Shown: positions 1-11,019, numbered from the stretch's first letter. The stretch is DNA of 64,000 bases from Eriocheir sinensis (GCF_024679095.1 NC_066512.1:13577536-13641535), one strand, 5' to 3'. Made by a program: numbers and translations. The notes: a model not told the origin generated them from the letters alone.

Positions 1-548
1 GCCGTCGTGTCCAGGTTTATCTCTCAAATGCTCCGTCCTTTTCCCTACCTCCTCCCCTACCCCCAAGTTCTCTCCCTCCCTCGTTCCTGCCTCCTGGTCC
101 TCTTCTGCCTGCTTGCCTCCTTTCTTTAATTCTTCCTTCGGTATTTCTTTTTTCTTAGCTCCTTCATTCCTCCCAACCCTCTTCTGCCTTCACTCCCTTC
201 TTTCTTTCCTTCTTCTTGACTCGGTATTTCTTTTTTTCTTCTTTTCTGTTGTGCTTCTGCTTCCTTATTTCTTTTTCCTCTTATTTTCATTTTGTATATT
301 TTGATTTTGAGTTGTTGGTTTTATTTGCTTTTGTTATCTGTTCTCCTGTTGACCTGCATTTTTCTTTTCTTGATTTTACTTTTTATACTGTTGTTTATAT
401 TCCCCCGCCCCCCCCTGCTTTCATCAATTCTGTTTATCTTTTGTGTTCTGTTTGTCTGTTTCCCTTTCTGTTTATCTGTCTGCATGTCCGTGTCTATCTG
501 TCTATGTCTGTCTGTTTGTTTTTCTGTTTTTCTTTCTGGCTCTTTCTG
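1..548. other. pyrimidine-rich non-coding DNA
   Basis: The plus strand is strongly C+T rich with runs of TTC, CTT and CTG(T) words. Long frames here are low-complexity Phe/Leu/Ser or, on the other strand, Lys/Glu/Arg strings, with no recognisable domain. I see no gene. Confidence 0.7.
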
Positions 549-549
549 A

Positions 550-590
<41 letters not shown>

Positions 591-606
591 GCACACACAC
601 ACACAC
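549..606. repeat. (CA)n microsatellite
   Basis: An almost pure CA tract with one CG interruption, followed by a CTCT and CCCCAC-rich transition. Confidence 0.95.
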
Positions 607-949
607 TCTCTCTTCCCCTCCTTCTTCTTCCTCCTCCCCACTCCCCCACTTCCCTTCCCAAACACGCCCCCCCCCCACACCCACACCCAAGGAAAAAAAC
701 TAAAATCCGTCATAATCCTCAATTTATTTCACATTAACCTTTCTATCTCACTTTCTTCCGCCCTATCGCCGTGAAGGAGCTCTTAAGGCCTCCCCGTGCA
801 GCGCCTTATCTCCCCTTATCTCCCCGTCTCTCTTAATACACCCTTAACCTGCACAAATGGCACCCCCTGGGATAAAGAAGCCGTAAAGATGCATCGCTTA
901 TGTCATCAACTTCTTTCCCTCTATTTCAGCAGCTCCTCAGCCTACTGTT
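607..949. other. non-coding stretch
   Basis: A pyrimidine-rich lead is followed at about 770-900 by a more complex, GC-richer segment. No open frame or splice-bounded exon could be supported in it. Confidence 0.5.
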
Positions 950-1430
950 TCCTCTAGCCTCCGTCTCATTTCTCGCTTCCTACTCTAGTTAATTTTTTTC
1001 TCCTGTTTTATGACTGTATTAACCCATCAGCATCTCTAGCTTCCTTCCTATTCCCCTTTTTCTACTTTTTTTTTTTTATCGCTCACATCGTAAAGTACAT
1101 CGCCCGTTTTTTTAGCCTTTCAGTGTTTTTCTCTATGTCAGCACTTTATCAGCGACCGTCTCTTTGACTTTATTCTCATTTCTCTTTTTTCTCGAGTTAT
1201 TTTTTTTTATCACTATTCCTACCTTGTTTTCTTAAGTAGATCGCCCTTATTTTGAGCCTTCCCTTTTTCCCTATTTAAATACTATATCTACCCACCGTCT
1301 CAGGCTTCCTTCCCATTCCTCTGCATCTACTTCGGTTCATTAGTTGTTGTCACTGACTTTGTGCTTAATTTTTGTAAAGTAATCGCCTTTCGTTAGTTCA
1401 TCTTCTTCAACACCTCATCAGACCACTTCT
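950..1430 (+). repeat. degenerate ~142-bp tandem repeat
   Basis: Three or more decayed units are recognised by the shared word ATCGCC at 1099, 1240 and 1382 (spacing 141 and 142). Each unit also carries a T-rich run before the word and a C-rich ACCGTCTC- or CAGACCA-like block after it. Identity between units is low, so this is an old array. Confidence 0.55.
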
Positions 1431-1734
1431 TTTACATTCTTCTTTTTATACCTTTACGTTCACTATTTTGATTTCTTTATTTCTCACCCTAGACCTCCTT
1501 ACCGTATGTGCATTGCTCTTATTCCTATCCAACCTTTTTCTTTACCTGTTATATCACCTCAATGACTCCACCTTCTTCTATAACATTCCATGCACTTAAC
1601 TTTTTCAGTCACGTTAGTTTTCGTTCTTCTTTTATCTCATACGCTCCTCTGAATTCCGCTCACTCATTGTTTTATCCTGTTCTCCTATGGATGAGGAACC
1701 AAACATTATTTTTCCAAATGTTTTACTTCACCCG

Positions 1735-1796
1735 TCTCCTCCTCCTCCTCCTCCTCCTCCTCCTCCTCCTCCTCCTCCTCCTCCTCTTCCTCCTCT
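1735..1796. repeat. (CTC)n microsatellite
   Basis: About 17 CTC triplets, mostly uninterrupted. The Leu-rich frame across it is an artefact. Confidence 0.93.
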
Positions 1797-1799
1797 CTT

Positions 1800-2856
1800 A
1801 CCCCCTTCTGCAAAATTCAGTTCTTCCGTTTGTTTGTTTATGCTGAGCCTGCCTTGACAGCATCTCAGATTTTAAGGAAAAGAAGCAAGTGCAACAGATA
1901 CACAGATAACAGACTATGAAATTGATCTTGTTTTTTCTTCATTTTTGTTCTTCTTGTTCTTATTCTTCTTGTTCTTGTTCTTCTTTTCTTCTTCTTTTTT
2001 CTTCTTCCTCTTATTATTATTTCATTTATTTATGTTGTGGATAAGGAAAGGAAGGATCATGGGGCTGGAGATTGCGGTCATTAGCTATCTGAAGCCTTTG
2101 AACACCAAGCCGCCGACCGTAGTTTTTCTTACTCAGCCTTATCAGTGGTATCTTGGGTGGGGCGGGGCGGTAACCTGGCCGGGGAGGTGGAGGAGGAGGA
2201 GGAGGAGGAGGAGGGAAGAAACTGAGCCTAGGTGGATTTTTTGTGTTGGAGGGGGCGGGATGAAGGAGTGGAAGAAGAGACAAGTAGGAGAGGAAGAGAG
2301 AGAAGTCAAGTTTTTATTTAGCTTCGGGAAGAGTGAGACGTGGGATCTTGAGAAAAAAAAATGGTGGCCTCAGAACGTCTCGGCTGGGTTGGAAGTTCGA
2401 GGGGCTGCCGTGCTTCACTTTTTTGGTATGTTTCAATTTATGGTGCTAAGTTTGTATTTTTTTTCCGCGCCAACTTATAGTGCCATTTGATTTTGCGCTG
2501 GTTTGAGATTTTCTTAGATTTCTGTCCCTTCTCCTTTCTTCTGCTTCGAAATCCAGTTATCCATACCTCCATTTCCTGTTTCCTTTTTCCTAATCTATAC
2601 AGTCTTTCGTCCATCTCCCCTGCCCCTCTCTCCTTCCCTCATGTCTTCCCTTTCTCCCTCCCTCCCTCCCTCTCTCTTTCACTCCCACCCTCGGTCTGCC
2701 TCTGGTTCCCCCCTCCCTCTCTTCCATCCTCCACCCAACATCCCATCGCCTCCCACGCCTCCTCGTCGTCCTACACAAGGGTCGGGTCCTCAGTGTGTAG
2801 CATTGGATTGGGCTCGTCCTGTGATCCTGCTGCTACCTGAGACGCCTGACCCTCAG
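1800..2856. other. T-rich to GC-rich transition, no gene
   Basis: It starts with TTCTTG-rich sequence (1920-2035), then a mixed segment with a short (GGA)n at 2187-2214, then CCCT-rich sequence to 2780. No recognisable coding sequence is present up to the exon-like island that follows. Confidence 0.5.
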
Positions 2857-3007
2857 TGTACCTGGCGCCGCGCGGGTCTTGTTGGCACGGCGGGGGTTCT
2901 TGGAGGCCACAATGCCCAGGCGGCGCGCCAACACGCCATTAAGGAAGCCTTATCTCCGGCCTGGCAGCGACCCTCCACCAACCTTTGTCACTGGCGCCGC
3001 CCCGGAG
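2857..3007 (+). CDS. possible internal exon, unknown protein
   Basis: A GC-rich island of 151 nt is flanked by a pyrimidine-rich acceptor ending ...CCCTCAG at 2856 and a donor GTCAGT at 3008. If the first base completes a codon, the remaining 50 codons are open. They give a basic, proline-rich peptide that includes TMPRRRANTPLRKPYLRPGS and PPTFVTGAAPE. The word diversity contrasts with the low-complexity DNA around it. I do not recognise the protein, and no neighbouring exon of the same gene was found. A second frame is also open, which weakens the case. The alternative is a GC-rich intronic or regulatory island. Confidence 0.32.
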
Positions 3008-4118
3008 GTCAGTCTAGAACACCCGCGAGATGGAAGAGACGGGAAGGTAGAGGAGGAGGAAAAAAAGAAAGAAAAGGAGGAAGGAGGGATATGAGAAGAA
3101 GGAGGAGGAGGAGGAACAGCAGCAGGAGATAGATGTTAAGCTTAGATTAGCGTAGCGGCGGGGTAAAGGGAAAGGAAGTATGGGGTATGGAGAAGAAGGT
3201 AACGAAGGCAGTCTTGTATAGTGACTGACCGCCGAGATGTGTTTGCGCGATAAGAAGTTCCGTCTGGAGTCACAGGAGCGGCGGGACACAATCACAGCCT
3301 CGTCCGCTCCCACGCTACAGAGGCGGAGGGACGAAGAAGAGACGGGAAAGTAATTTGCTTCGCTCTCTTTTCCTCAGAACGGGATTACTCAGCACAATAG
3401 GGAAGCCAAAACTCAGGAGCTTGTAAACGGTCTTGTACGGCTATGCTTCAGTGGCGGGGAATGGTGCGGCATTGATGTATGTGCGTATATGCGTATAGGA
3501 TCTTATTACGTTCAGCCTCTTCTGTACAGGGAATGTATAATTTATAAGAAGGGATAATCACATCGGAAGCCTGAGTGATTAGCGGAAAAGGTGAACTGGA
3601 TTACTGTCCCTGTGCCGGGAGGGGGTGAGCGGCTCAGTGGATCACCGGGCCAGAACTGCCTCCCGCCGGCACTGTCCACGCTCGGCTGGCGCGGCAAACA
3701 CGAGGTCAGGCAGCAAGTAGGCGTTCCATCCGCCGAGCCCCACCGCCCGGAGCTGGCGGGTCTGGGGAGGTGTCGGCCCCCGCTGGGCCCTGACAGTGGC
3801 AGGATTTTCCCGTCGGGGCTGCTGGTGCGCTGCGATAATAATAATGATGTTAAGGACGTTCTTATCACTACTACTGCCACTTTTCTACTACTACTACTAC
3901 TACTACTACTACTAATGATGCTGATGAATAGTAATACTGTTAAATAACATTAAACATAAACTATCATTAAAATTAGAAAGCTGGATCGAATTTTATTCAC
4001 TCAGAAGATCAAGAAGAATGCAAAGGTTTGAATAAAGAAAACCGGTGATGCAGAAACATTGTTCCGAGTAACAATGTAAGAAAAAAATGTCCCTTTGTGC
4101 CGCCTGATCTTAATTAGA
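3008..4118. other. purine-rich then GC-rich non-coding island
   Basis: GGA and GAAA-rich sequence (3045-3125) leads to unique DNA. A GC-rich island at about 3590-3830 is open on both strands, so neither strand can be called. A short (ACT)n lies at 3888-3914. The rest is AT-rich. Confidence 0.45.
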
Positions 4119-5580
4119 TCAGGAACCTGTGGGATCGAACCCCCCCGGCGATGACCTGTCCGTTATGGGGCAGATAAGGAGGCCGCTGGTGGTGGAGGGG
4201 GTCAGGGGCGAGGGTAGGGAAGGGGAGGAGTAGGAGGAGGTGAGGAGGTTCCCCGCTCCTTTGGAAGATATAGAGAGACGGCAGCGGAAGGAGAAAACGG
4301 AGCGAATCATGGAAAAAAGTAAGGAGGGGGGCAGGAGGAAGGGTAGGGGTATGTGTACATGGGAAAGGTGATGAGAGGGGTGCAGAGGGTCAGTGAGAAG
4401 GGACAGAGAGGATGTCAGACGGAAGGAGCAGAGGGGGTCAAAGGGGTCAGGGGGCAAGTAGAGAGCCGTTTGTGCTTGGTCCGTTCCCGTGTGTCCGGTG
4501 CAGGGGGGGGGGGGGTGAGTTAATGCGTCAGAAATAAAGTTGAATGTTTTGGTTTTAGCGAAGCAACGCCGGTGACTTGCTTCGCCTGGCCTTTCAAGAG
4601 AGAAAGTCAAGGTCTCCGAGCTGAACAAATCGTGAGCTTGTTTTTCCCCTCCTCAGCCGTCATTGTCGCGGGTTTTACGCGTCGCTGACCCGCACACCGA
4701 CGTTAACAGCAATGAGTTTGAGCGTGACTGTGTGGCGCTGAGCAGGTGTAGGTACTCTGTCAGTGGCTCATTAACACACACACACACACACACCTATAAG
4801 TACTCTCAAACAACTTCCATCTATCGAACAATAACTCACTCATAAAAAAGTATAGATAAAGAGCTTAAAATTGAATAACCAAAATGTCGAATTTAATTTT
4901 TCCACTTACGTTTTGGAGAGGCTCTCACATCTAGTCATATCGCTTCTTGCACCACAATTTATATGCATACGCGTTTATGGAAGAAATGCAATCTGTAGGA
5001 CGGGTGTATATTATTGTCTGCACGAAGCGCTGGGTAGGCAGGCAGGAGGAGGAGAGCTAGGCCGGGGCGAGGGTCAAAGCGGTCTTGGTGGTGGTAATGT
5101 TGGAAAGACGCCGCGGCCAGCACTGACTGGGCTTGGCGCTCTTTGTTCGCCTGGACCAACTTTCACGTCACGGTCTGCGTTCTGGGCGTCAGTCTCGTTG
5201 GAAACCAGGCGAAGAATGAGGGAGGGGGGCGAAGGGGAGGCGAAGGAGGGTTACGGAAGGGGGGAGGGAGTTGAAGGAGGATTCGGGGAAGGTGGTGGAA
5301 GTGAATTGAAAAAAAGTGGGAGAGCAGGAGAAGGCGGATTTAGTAAAGTGGAGAAGGAGAAAAAGAGATGAGGTGGTGGAGGAGGTGAAGGAGAGTTAAG
5401 GAAGGTGTGGAAGGAAATGGAGGAGGTGAAGGGGGTGTTAAGGTAGGTTTTGTGATGAATAGAGGTGGATGGGAGTATGGAAGGGCTTGAAGGGGACTGT
5501 AGGAGAGGTTTTGTATTTGCTTGACCAAGGTGAAGTACACTACCGTATCTTCAGACGGAGAGAGATAGAAAACCATGAGA
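4119..5580. other. G-rich/A-rich non-coding DNA
   Basis: The plus strand is purine-rich with GGGG and GGAGG words, an 11-base G run near 4504-4514 and a short (CA)n at 4772-4793. Open frames on both strands are compositionally driven. No gene supported. Confidence 0.55.
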
Positions 5581-5616
5581 AAAGCCTTTGCCCTGCAGTG
5601 AACTCGTAATGGCTGA

Positions 5617-5840
5617 AGATGATGATGATGATGATGATGATGATGGTGATGATGTGTTGATGATGATGATGATAGTGATGATGATGATGATGATGATGAT
5701 GATAGTGATGATGATGATGATGATGATAGTGATGATGGTGATGATGATGATGATGTGTTGATGATGAGGGTGATGATGATGATGATGATGATAGTGATGA
5801 TGATGATGATAGTGATGATGATGATGATGATGATGATGAT
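5617..5840. repeat. (GAT)n array with ordered interruptions
   Basis: An imperfect GAT repeat of about 220 bp. GATAGTGAT and GATGTGTTGAT variants recur at intervals, so blocks of the array have been duplicated. The His/Ile-rich minus-strand frame is not a real protein. Confidence 0.93.
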
Positions 5841-5859
5841 ATAGGAGAGGTGTTAGAGA

Positions 5860-7064
5860 GTAGGAATATGGGATGGTTGACGCAATCTTCAGAAGGTCAA
5901 AGTCACTTCCAACGTCCATGACACTGACTCTGACCTGCTCTTGAGTCTTGAAGTGAAGGCGGTGGTTGTGGCGAGGGCAAGAAGGGGGGTGGTGAAGAGG
6001 ACGGTGGCAGTGGATGAGTGGACCCATTCACCTTGATATATACGTTTAGGGTGGAGGGGAAGGGGAGGGGAGGAAACGTAGAGAGGAGGATCGGGAGGGA
6101 AAAGAGAAACAGGTTGGGAGAGCAGGGACGATATATAAAGTGGGCGACTGAGAGTAGAGAGAAGGAAGGGAACAGAAGAAACATGATAGAGACAAAGAAA
6201 AAGGGGATGAAAGAGAAGTGAATATAGAAAGTGGAAGACTGAGAGAAGAGAGAAGCGAAGAAACAGAAGCAATAGAATGAAGCAGAGGTAGAGGATAGGG
6301 AATGAGACGAGCTGAAGGGTATCGAATGAAGATGACGGAAGGCCTGTCTGTGTAGGAGTGAGGAGAAGAGTCGGTGAATAGAGGGATGAAAGAAGAAAGA
6401 ACTTAGAGATTTATAGGGTAGATGGGAAGAGGCGAGACAGAGAAGGTAGAAGGAGGAACATTAATAATTATAGAAAGGGATGGAAGGGCAGGACATATAG
6501 AGAGGAAAACAATGCTGGGCGTAGAGAGGGAAGGGAATGGTAGGAGGTATCGAGAGGAAGGGAAGGGTAAGGAACAGTAATAGAAAGGCCAGGGGACATG
6601 CAGGGAATGTTTAGAGGGCAAGGGGAGGACACGGAACATATGAGTAAAGGGAAGAGGACGTAGGGGATATATAAAAGGGCAGGGAATAGGGAATAGGGAG
6701 ACGGAAGGAAGGGCGGGAAACATGAAAAGGGACGGAAGAGACTTGACAGCGCAGCGAACACAGGTAATAGCGAGTGTTTATTGCGGTGCGGAAGACAGGT
6801 GAAATACCATCCGCGGCTACATGTGTCTTACGATGATAATGAAGTGGGAACAAAGTGTGTGCGGGGGTGGTCGGTGGTGGTGAGGGTTATGGTGGTGATG
6901 AAGAGGAGGAAGACGTTAACGGTGATGAGATCGTTACTCGTGGTGGTCATTATGTTTTATGCTTCCGTGGTGGTGGTGACGGATGCTGGTGCTGGTGGCG
7001 AGGCGGGCTGGTGGGTGGTCGTGGTGGTGACGGGGGTAACCTCAGGATGAGCGGAAGAGAGTGA
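5860..7064. other. purine-rich and GGT-rich non-coding DNA
   Basis: About 6050-6760 is GGAA/GGGA-rich on the plus strand. About 6850-7040 is rich in GGT and GTG words. Several 60-130 codon frames on both strands overlap and none shows a domain. No gene supported. Confidence 0.6.
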
Positions 7065-8040
7065 TGGGTTGGTGAAACACGCGCCATGAAGCTTTTATGA
7101 TACACGTATTCAATGATGCAGAAGCAGATTTTTTTTTTGTTAAATGACAGCGGCAAGAAAAAAAATGCATACTCGTAATACTTATTTTTTAAAGGGAGAG
7201 ATTGCTATTTTCTTGGGTACTCTGGGGTGCAGGATTGGCAGTTATGAAGTATGTATTGCTGTGTGTTAAGTTTAGTAGCAGAGTACGTATGTTGTGTTTA
7301 AACTACTATAACGGTAGACTAACTCGTATGTGCATTTGGCAAGATTGAAATGAGATACATACATAGAATGCAATGGCAATACTGGAGGGCCAAGAGGTTA
7401 AGAGAACCGAAGACTAGAACCAGTACTTGTGCCTGTGCTCTTAATGAGGCAAGAATATTAAGTTTTATCGAGGGTTACTTCAGCGCAACAGGAGAAGGGA
7501 TGACTAACACAAAACTGTGCTGATGACATGCGAACACGTAATCAGGACTGGAAGAGCAACATGGGAAGGGGGACGTAAAGGTCAGGAATAACTGAAGTAA
7601 AACCAGAATTAAGGATATTTCAGATGAGACGGATACCTTTTGGAATAAAGAGGAAGACCAAAAAGAGTTGGTTGAGCTAAAGTGAAGTTTTACCGAAATA
7701 AATATGGAGACACGAACCATAAGCAGTAGGAATGGACGAGCTTTCCCATAGTTATTCGTCGGTAGTTTTCTCTCGGCTTTTTCCTTGTGTGTTGAAGTGT
7801 TGCTGAATCGTACCTTCCCCGCCGCTTTCTAAAGACACAGTTTCTCTTATAATTCACAGTAATTTGACCGTGACGCAAGAAGCTCCAGGAAAAGCGGTGA
7901 ATATGGAAACGCAGCCACGGCGGGAAAACCAGGCAGGGGAGGGGCCATTAAGTCTTAACTACCCGCCTCGTCGCCTGTAATTGCTTGGTCTCAGTGCGCA
8001 AGTTGTTCGTTCCCAGCCTGTTGATAGTAATGGTGGGCCC
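7065..8040. other. unique AT-rich non-coding DNA
   Basis: Mixed-composition sequence without arrays or long frames. The short minus-strand frames at 7475-7720 and 7690-7878 have no recognisable motif. I see nothing further. Confidence 0.5.
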
Positions 8041-8048
8041 TCGGCGGC

Positions 8049-8050
<2 letters not shown>

Positions 8051-8092
<42 letters not shown>
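8051..8092. repeat. (GT)n microsatellite
   Basis: About 21 uninterrupted GT dinucleotides. Confidence 0.95.
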
Positions 8093-8103
<11 letters not shown>

Positions 8104-8194
8104 TTGTTACCTGTGTTACTATTTACCTGTTTGTATAAGTGTGCCTTGATTAAAAGAAAGTTTAAGAGGAATGCAGCTATGGTAGGCAGGGGAG

Positions 8195-8405
8195 GAAGGG
8201 TAAGTTAGGCTATATCAGGCTAAATTGGCTATTGTGGGTTGTCTTTTTCAATTGTTGGGTGTTAGATTTTGATCGTGTTAGGTTTCCTCATGTTGGTTTA
8301 TGTTGGTTATGGATAGCTTAATTAAGTTAGGTTAGGCTAAGCTTGATTGGATTTTGTTAGGTTATTCTATGTTGGGCTTGGTTAGGATAGTCTCGGTTAA
8401 GTCAG
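8195..8405 (+). repeat. degenerate TTAGG/TTGGTTA-rich tract
   Basis: Words TTAGG, TTAGGC and GTTAGGTTA recur (for example near 8202, 8278, 8325-8335 and 8358) among TTGG and GGTTA words. This is a strongly G+T biased tract resembling decayed arthropod telomere pentamers. Exact tandem runs are only two units long, so origin from telomeric repeat is an inference. Confidence 0.4.
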
Positions 8406-8777
8406 GGGAGGGACATTGATCAGGGTGTTACACCGAGGGTAAACAACTACTGGCATGTGTTGATGGCTGGTCACTACTCAGATTTACCTACGCGGTTATC
8501 GCTATATCTCGGGTTCGCGGCTGCTCCGGTCCTGTGCCTCGGGGTGGGCCTTGGAGTAAACAGCGGCCATCGAGTTCCGCCGCGAGAGGCCTGATAGATC
8601 TTGGGCCTGATCGTCTTTGGGAGCGTGCTGTATGCATGGCTGTATCCGGTGTCGACGAGTACCGCTTTCAGCTCTCACAGTAAATATTTCCAAAGGCCAC
8701 AATAAAAAAATAAAAAACAGTCAAAATGTTCATGGGTGTTTTTCACATTCATTGTACAGAAGTTTGTCAATCCATCA
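8406..8777. other. unique non-coding DNA
   Basis: Unique sequence between the TTAGG-like tract and the reverse-transcriptase remnant. It could include more decayed retrotransposon, but no coding similarity is visible. The word TTAACCCG at 8786, just beyond it, resembles the terminus of the TTAA-bounded element at 51252. Confidence 0.4.
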
Positions 8778-9085
8778 CTAAGCTCTTAACCCGTCCGCTG
8801 CGATTGGCACGGATTTCGCCTTCACTGGTAGCCTGATAACATATGCTCCCAGGTCCTTCTGTGCCTCTGTGGTGGGTAGTGGAGTGTTTCTCATGTGGTA
8901 TTGGTGTGCTGGATTTCCCCTCCCAAGATGCATGACCTCACATTTTTCTTCACTAAATTGGAGCAGCCACTTTTTGTTCCACTCCTGTAGCTTGGTGATG
9001 TCTTCTTGTAGGAAATCCGCATCCAGTGGGTTAAAACTGCCCGCGGAAATATCCATGACCATTACGAAAGCCTTATCAAATGTGG
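8778..9085 (-). pseudogene. CR1-like reverse transcriptase fragment
   Basis: The minus strand encodes about 94 open codons whose middle matches the segment just downstream of the catalytic YADD box in CR1/jockey-type reverse transcriptases. The visible landmarks are LQEDITKLQEWNKKWLL, then EEKCEVMHLG, then TEAQKDLG. The spacing of the W-KKW, KC-VMH and KDLG landmarks is the family's. Immediately upstream in frame is FDKAF, which resembles the motif A region. The sequence between motif A and the YADD box, including the catalytic aspartates, is therefore missing or unrecognisable. This is a dead fragment, probably with an internal deletion. It may belong to the same family as the 3' ends at 30760-31121 and 60693-60768, but the overlap needed to prove it is absent. 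Confidence 0.8.
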
Positions 9086-9094
9086 GTGTGTAAG

Positions 9095-9482
9095 CCCGGA
9101 AATGTTTTAGAGTATGGGCCTTTAAGACGAGTTTTATGAAGCTTGGTGTTCCCTTTCAGTTTCCTGTTTCGTGATGAAGGGGCGGAAGTAAAATGTTCTC
9201 ATAATCTGGTATTGATGCTCTTTAACTTGATTTCAGGGAGCTCTTCCTTTATAGTCTCCCCCTGTCTCCTTTTCCTTCTCTCTCATCCATTCCTTCCAGT
9301 CTGTTCCCCTCTGTACATTCCGTTCTTCAGTGATTTACCTTCAACCCACAAAAACCTTAACAAGTGGATTTGATTTAGTTACAAGTCTGAAAACTATCCC
9401 GAAGCATAAATATATACAACTAAAAGGCCAACATTACAAGAAGACAGAGAGATGCGCATCCACATCAGGCCTCTTCCCCAGC
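9095..9482. other. unique non-coding DNA
   Basis: Mixed-composition sequence with pyrimidine-rich patches. No gene supported. Confidence 0.5.
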
Positions 9483-9701
9483 ATCCCATCCAGCGTTGCC
9501 AAAGTGTCGTACTCTGAACATAACATTTATCATTTTTAGGCTCCAAGATTGTCGTAACCACACAAATAACGATAGGAAATTAAAGTTATCGTTAAAACTG
9601 TTAAATATAGATGGGTTTCGTTCTTTTTGCTAGAGTTATCGGTCAGAAACTACGAAAATGCAATGCGCTGAGTACGATAATTTGGCAACGTTGATCCCAT
9701 C
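9483..9701. mobile_element. hAT-like MITE with 8-bp target duplication
   Basis: The octamer ATCCCATC occurs at 9483-9490 and again at 9694-9701. Between them, positions 9491-9693 (203 bp) begin with CAGCGTTGCCAAA and end with the reverse complement of CAACGTTGCCAAA. The first 24 bases of the inverted repeats match at 21 positions, and weaker similarity continues inward. An 8-bp target duplication and a terminal CA are hallmarks of hAT superfamily transposons. The element is far too short to encode a transposase, so it is a non-autonomous copy that depended on one elsewhere. A small internal hairpin built on AACGATA/TTATCGTT lies near the middle. Confidence 0.82.
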
Positions 9702-9702
9702 C

Positions 9703-10034
9703 TGACCTGTCCTCTCCTCCCCGTCACCTTTCCCTCACCTCTCGCGTCCTCCCGCCCACACCCGCGTTACCCTTCAGCCCACGTTGCGGCCCGGTGACCT
9801 GCCCTCGCCAATTATGCAGATAAGGTGGCTTGTAAAGGAAGAGCAGCATCCGTGTATTCCCCCCCCCCCCCCTCCCCCCTTCCCCGACACCGAGGACCAC
9901 AAGCCGATGCTGCTGCCTGCGACCCGGGAAACCTCACCTGCCCAATTACCTCCCTTAGCAACCAGGTGTTATGTGGAGCCGTGTAGTGCGACATTCCTTC
10001 GTTTGTTTACTCTTTCCTTTTGACTACGAGATTA

Positions 10035-10037
<3 letters not shown>
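9703..10037. other. GC-rich stretch, ambiguous exon-like frame
   Basis: A pyrimidine-rich acceptor-like site ends at about 9777 and is followed by an open frame running through a C run at 9860-9873, with CAG/GTGTTA-like words near 9964. The proline run and lack of similarity make this a weak exon candidate that I do not call. Confidence 0.3.

Positions 10038-10083
<46 letters not shown>
10038..10083. repeat. (GT)n microsatellite
   Basis: About 23 GT units. Confidence 0.95.
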
Positions 10084-10090
<7 letters not shown>

Positions 10091-10174
10091 ATGAAGCTGT
10101 CGGTGCACTCAGCGGTGACGGGTTGTAATGCGATGCCTCAATCTTCTCCTGAGTCCGTCTCGTAAACCCTCCAG

Positions 10175-10252
10175 GCTTCCTCCTCCTCCTCCTCCTCATC
10201 CTCCTCCTCTTCCTCCCTCCTCCTCCTCCTCCTCCTCCTCCTCCTCCTCCTC
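10175..10252. repeat. (CTC)n imperfect microsatellite
   Basis: CTC triplets with CAT, TTC and CCT interruptions. The Gly/Arg-rich minus-strand frame is an artefact. Confidence 0.93.
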
Positions 10253-11019
10253 TAAACCAAAGCTGCCTTCCCAATCACGATAGAGTTACATGATATAATA
10301 ATTACATCATCCAATGCGTACCGTCTTGCCTTCTCTCACAGTGCCACAGAATATTATTTACCTCTCATCTTTTAGCTTGGATGAATGACCAAGATTATAG
10401 ATGTAAGCTCGCCTTGTCAGACTATATAATGAATGCTTTTGGGGTGTATACAAAGGTGCTATATTGTGTTCATATGAAGAAGAAAACGGCTTAAGCGTTC
10501 ACTCACAGTAGGGCTCACTCTCGTTAAGCTTGTAAGAAAGGAGTTGGACGGTAAAAAAAGTAGACGTGTTTTAATCAGTCATCGTTTATGTACATGAGTA
10601 AGGAGCGACAGATATTTTCAACTATTTACTCTGTCTTGGAAGCATATTTTTCTTTCTGTATTGCGGAGCCTGATTCTAGAAAAAAAAGTTATACAATAAA
10701 AACGATCTTTTACTCTGCATTATATTCCTTTGATTTTAATTATATCATTTGTGCACGCCGATAGTATCAGGTCGATGATTAATTTTCAAGGCGCTATACT
10801 ATAGTGCATGGTTAGCCCAAACCCGCTATAGTGCTGTGGGGGCATTTTCATTGTGACGCCCTAGTTTATATTTCTAATGTAGTGTGATCGGAAGGAAACG
10901 ACCATCAAGGACTGTCTCAACTTCGTTAAGAAAATACTAAGGCAGGTGTAGACAGAGTTATTGTGTAAGTTTCGGTGATTACAGTCTTTAGTGCGTCCTG
11001 TTGTGCCTAGACGATCACG

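Noticed and set aside
3542..3947. GC-rich island open on both strands
   Set aside because: Both strands are open with no splice-bounded exon, family motif or reason to choose a strand.
9778..9966. Acceptor-bounded plus-strand frame through a C run
   Set aside because: The frame depends on a homopolymer and has no conserved motif or convincing donor.
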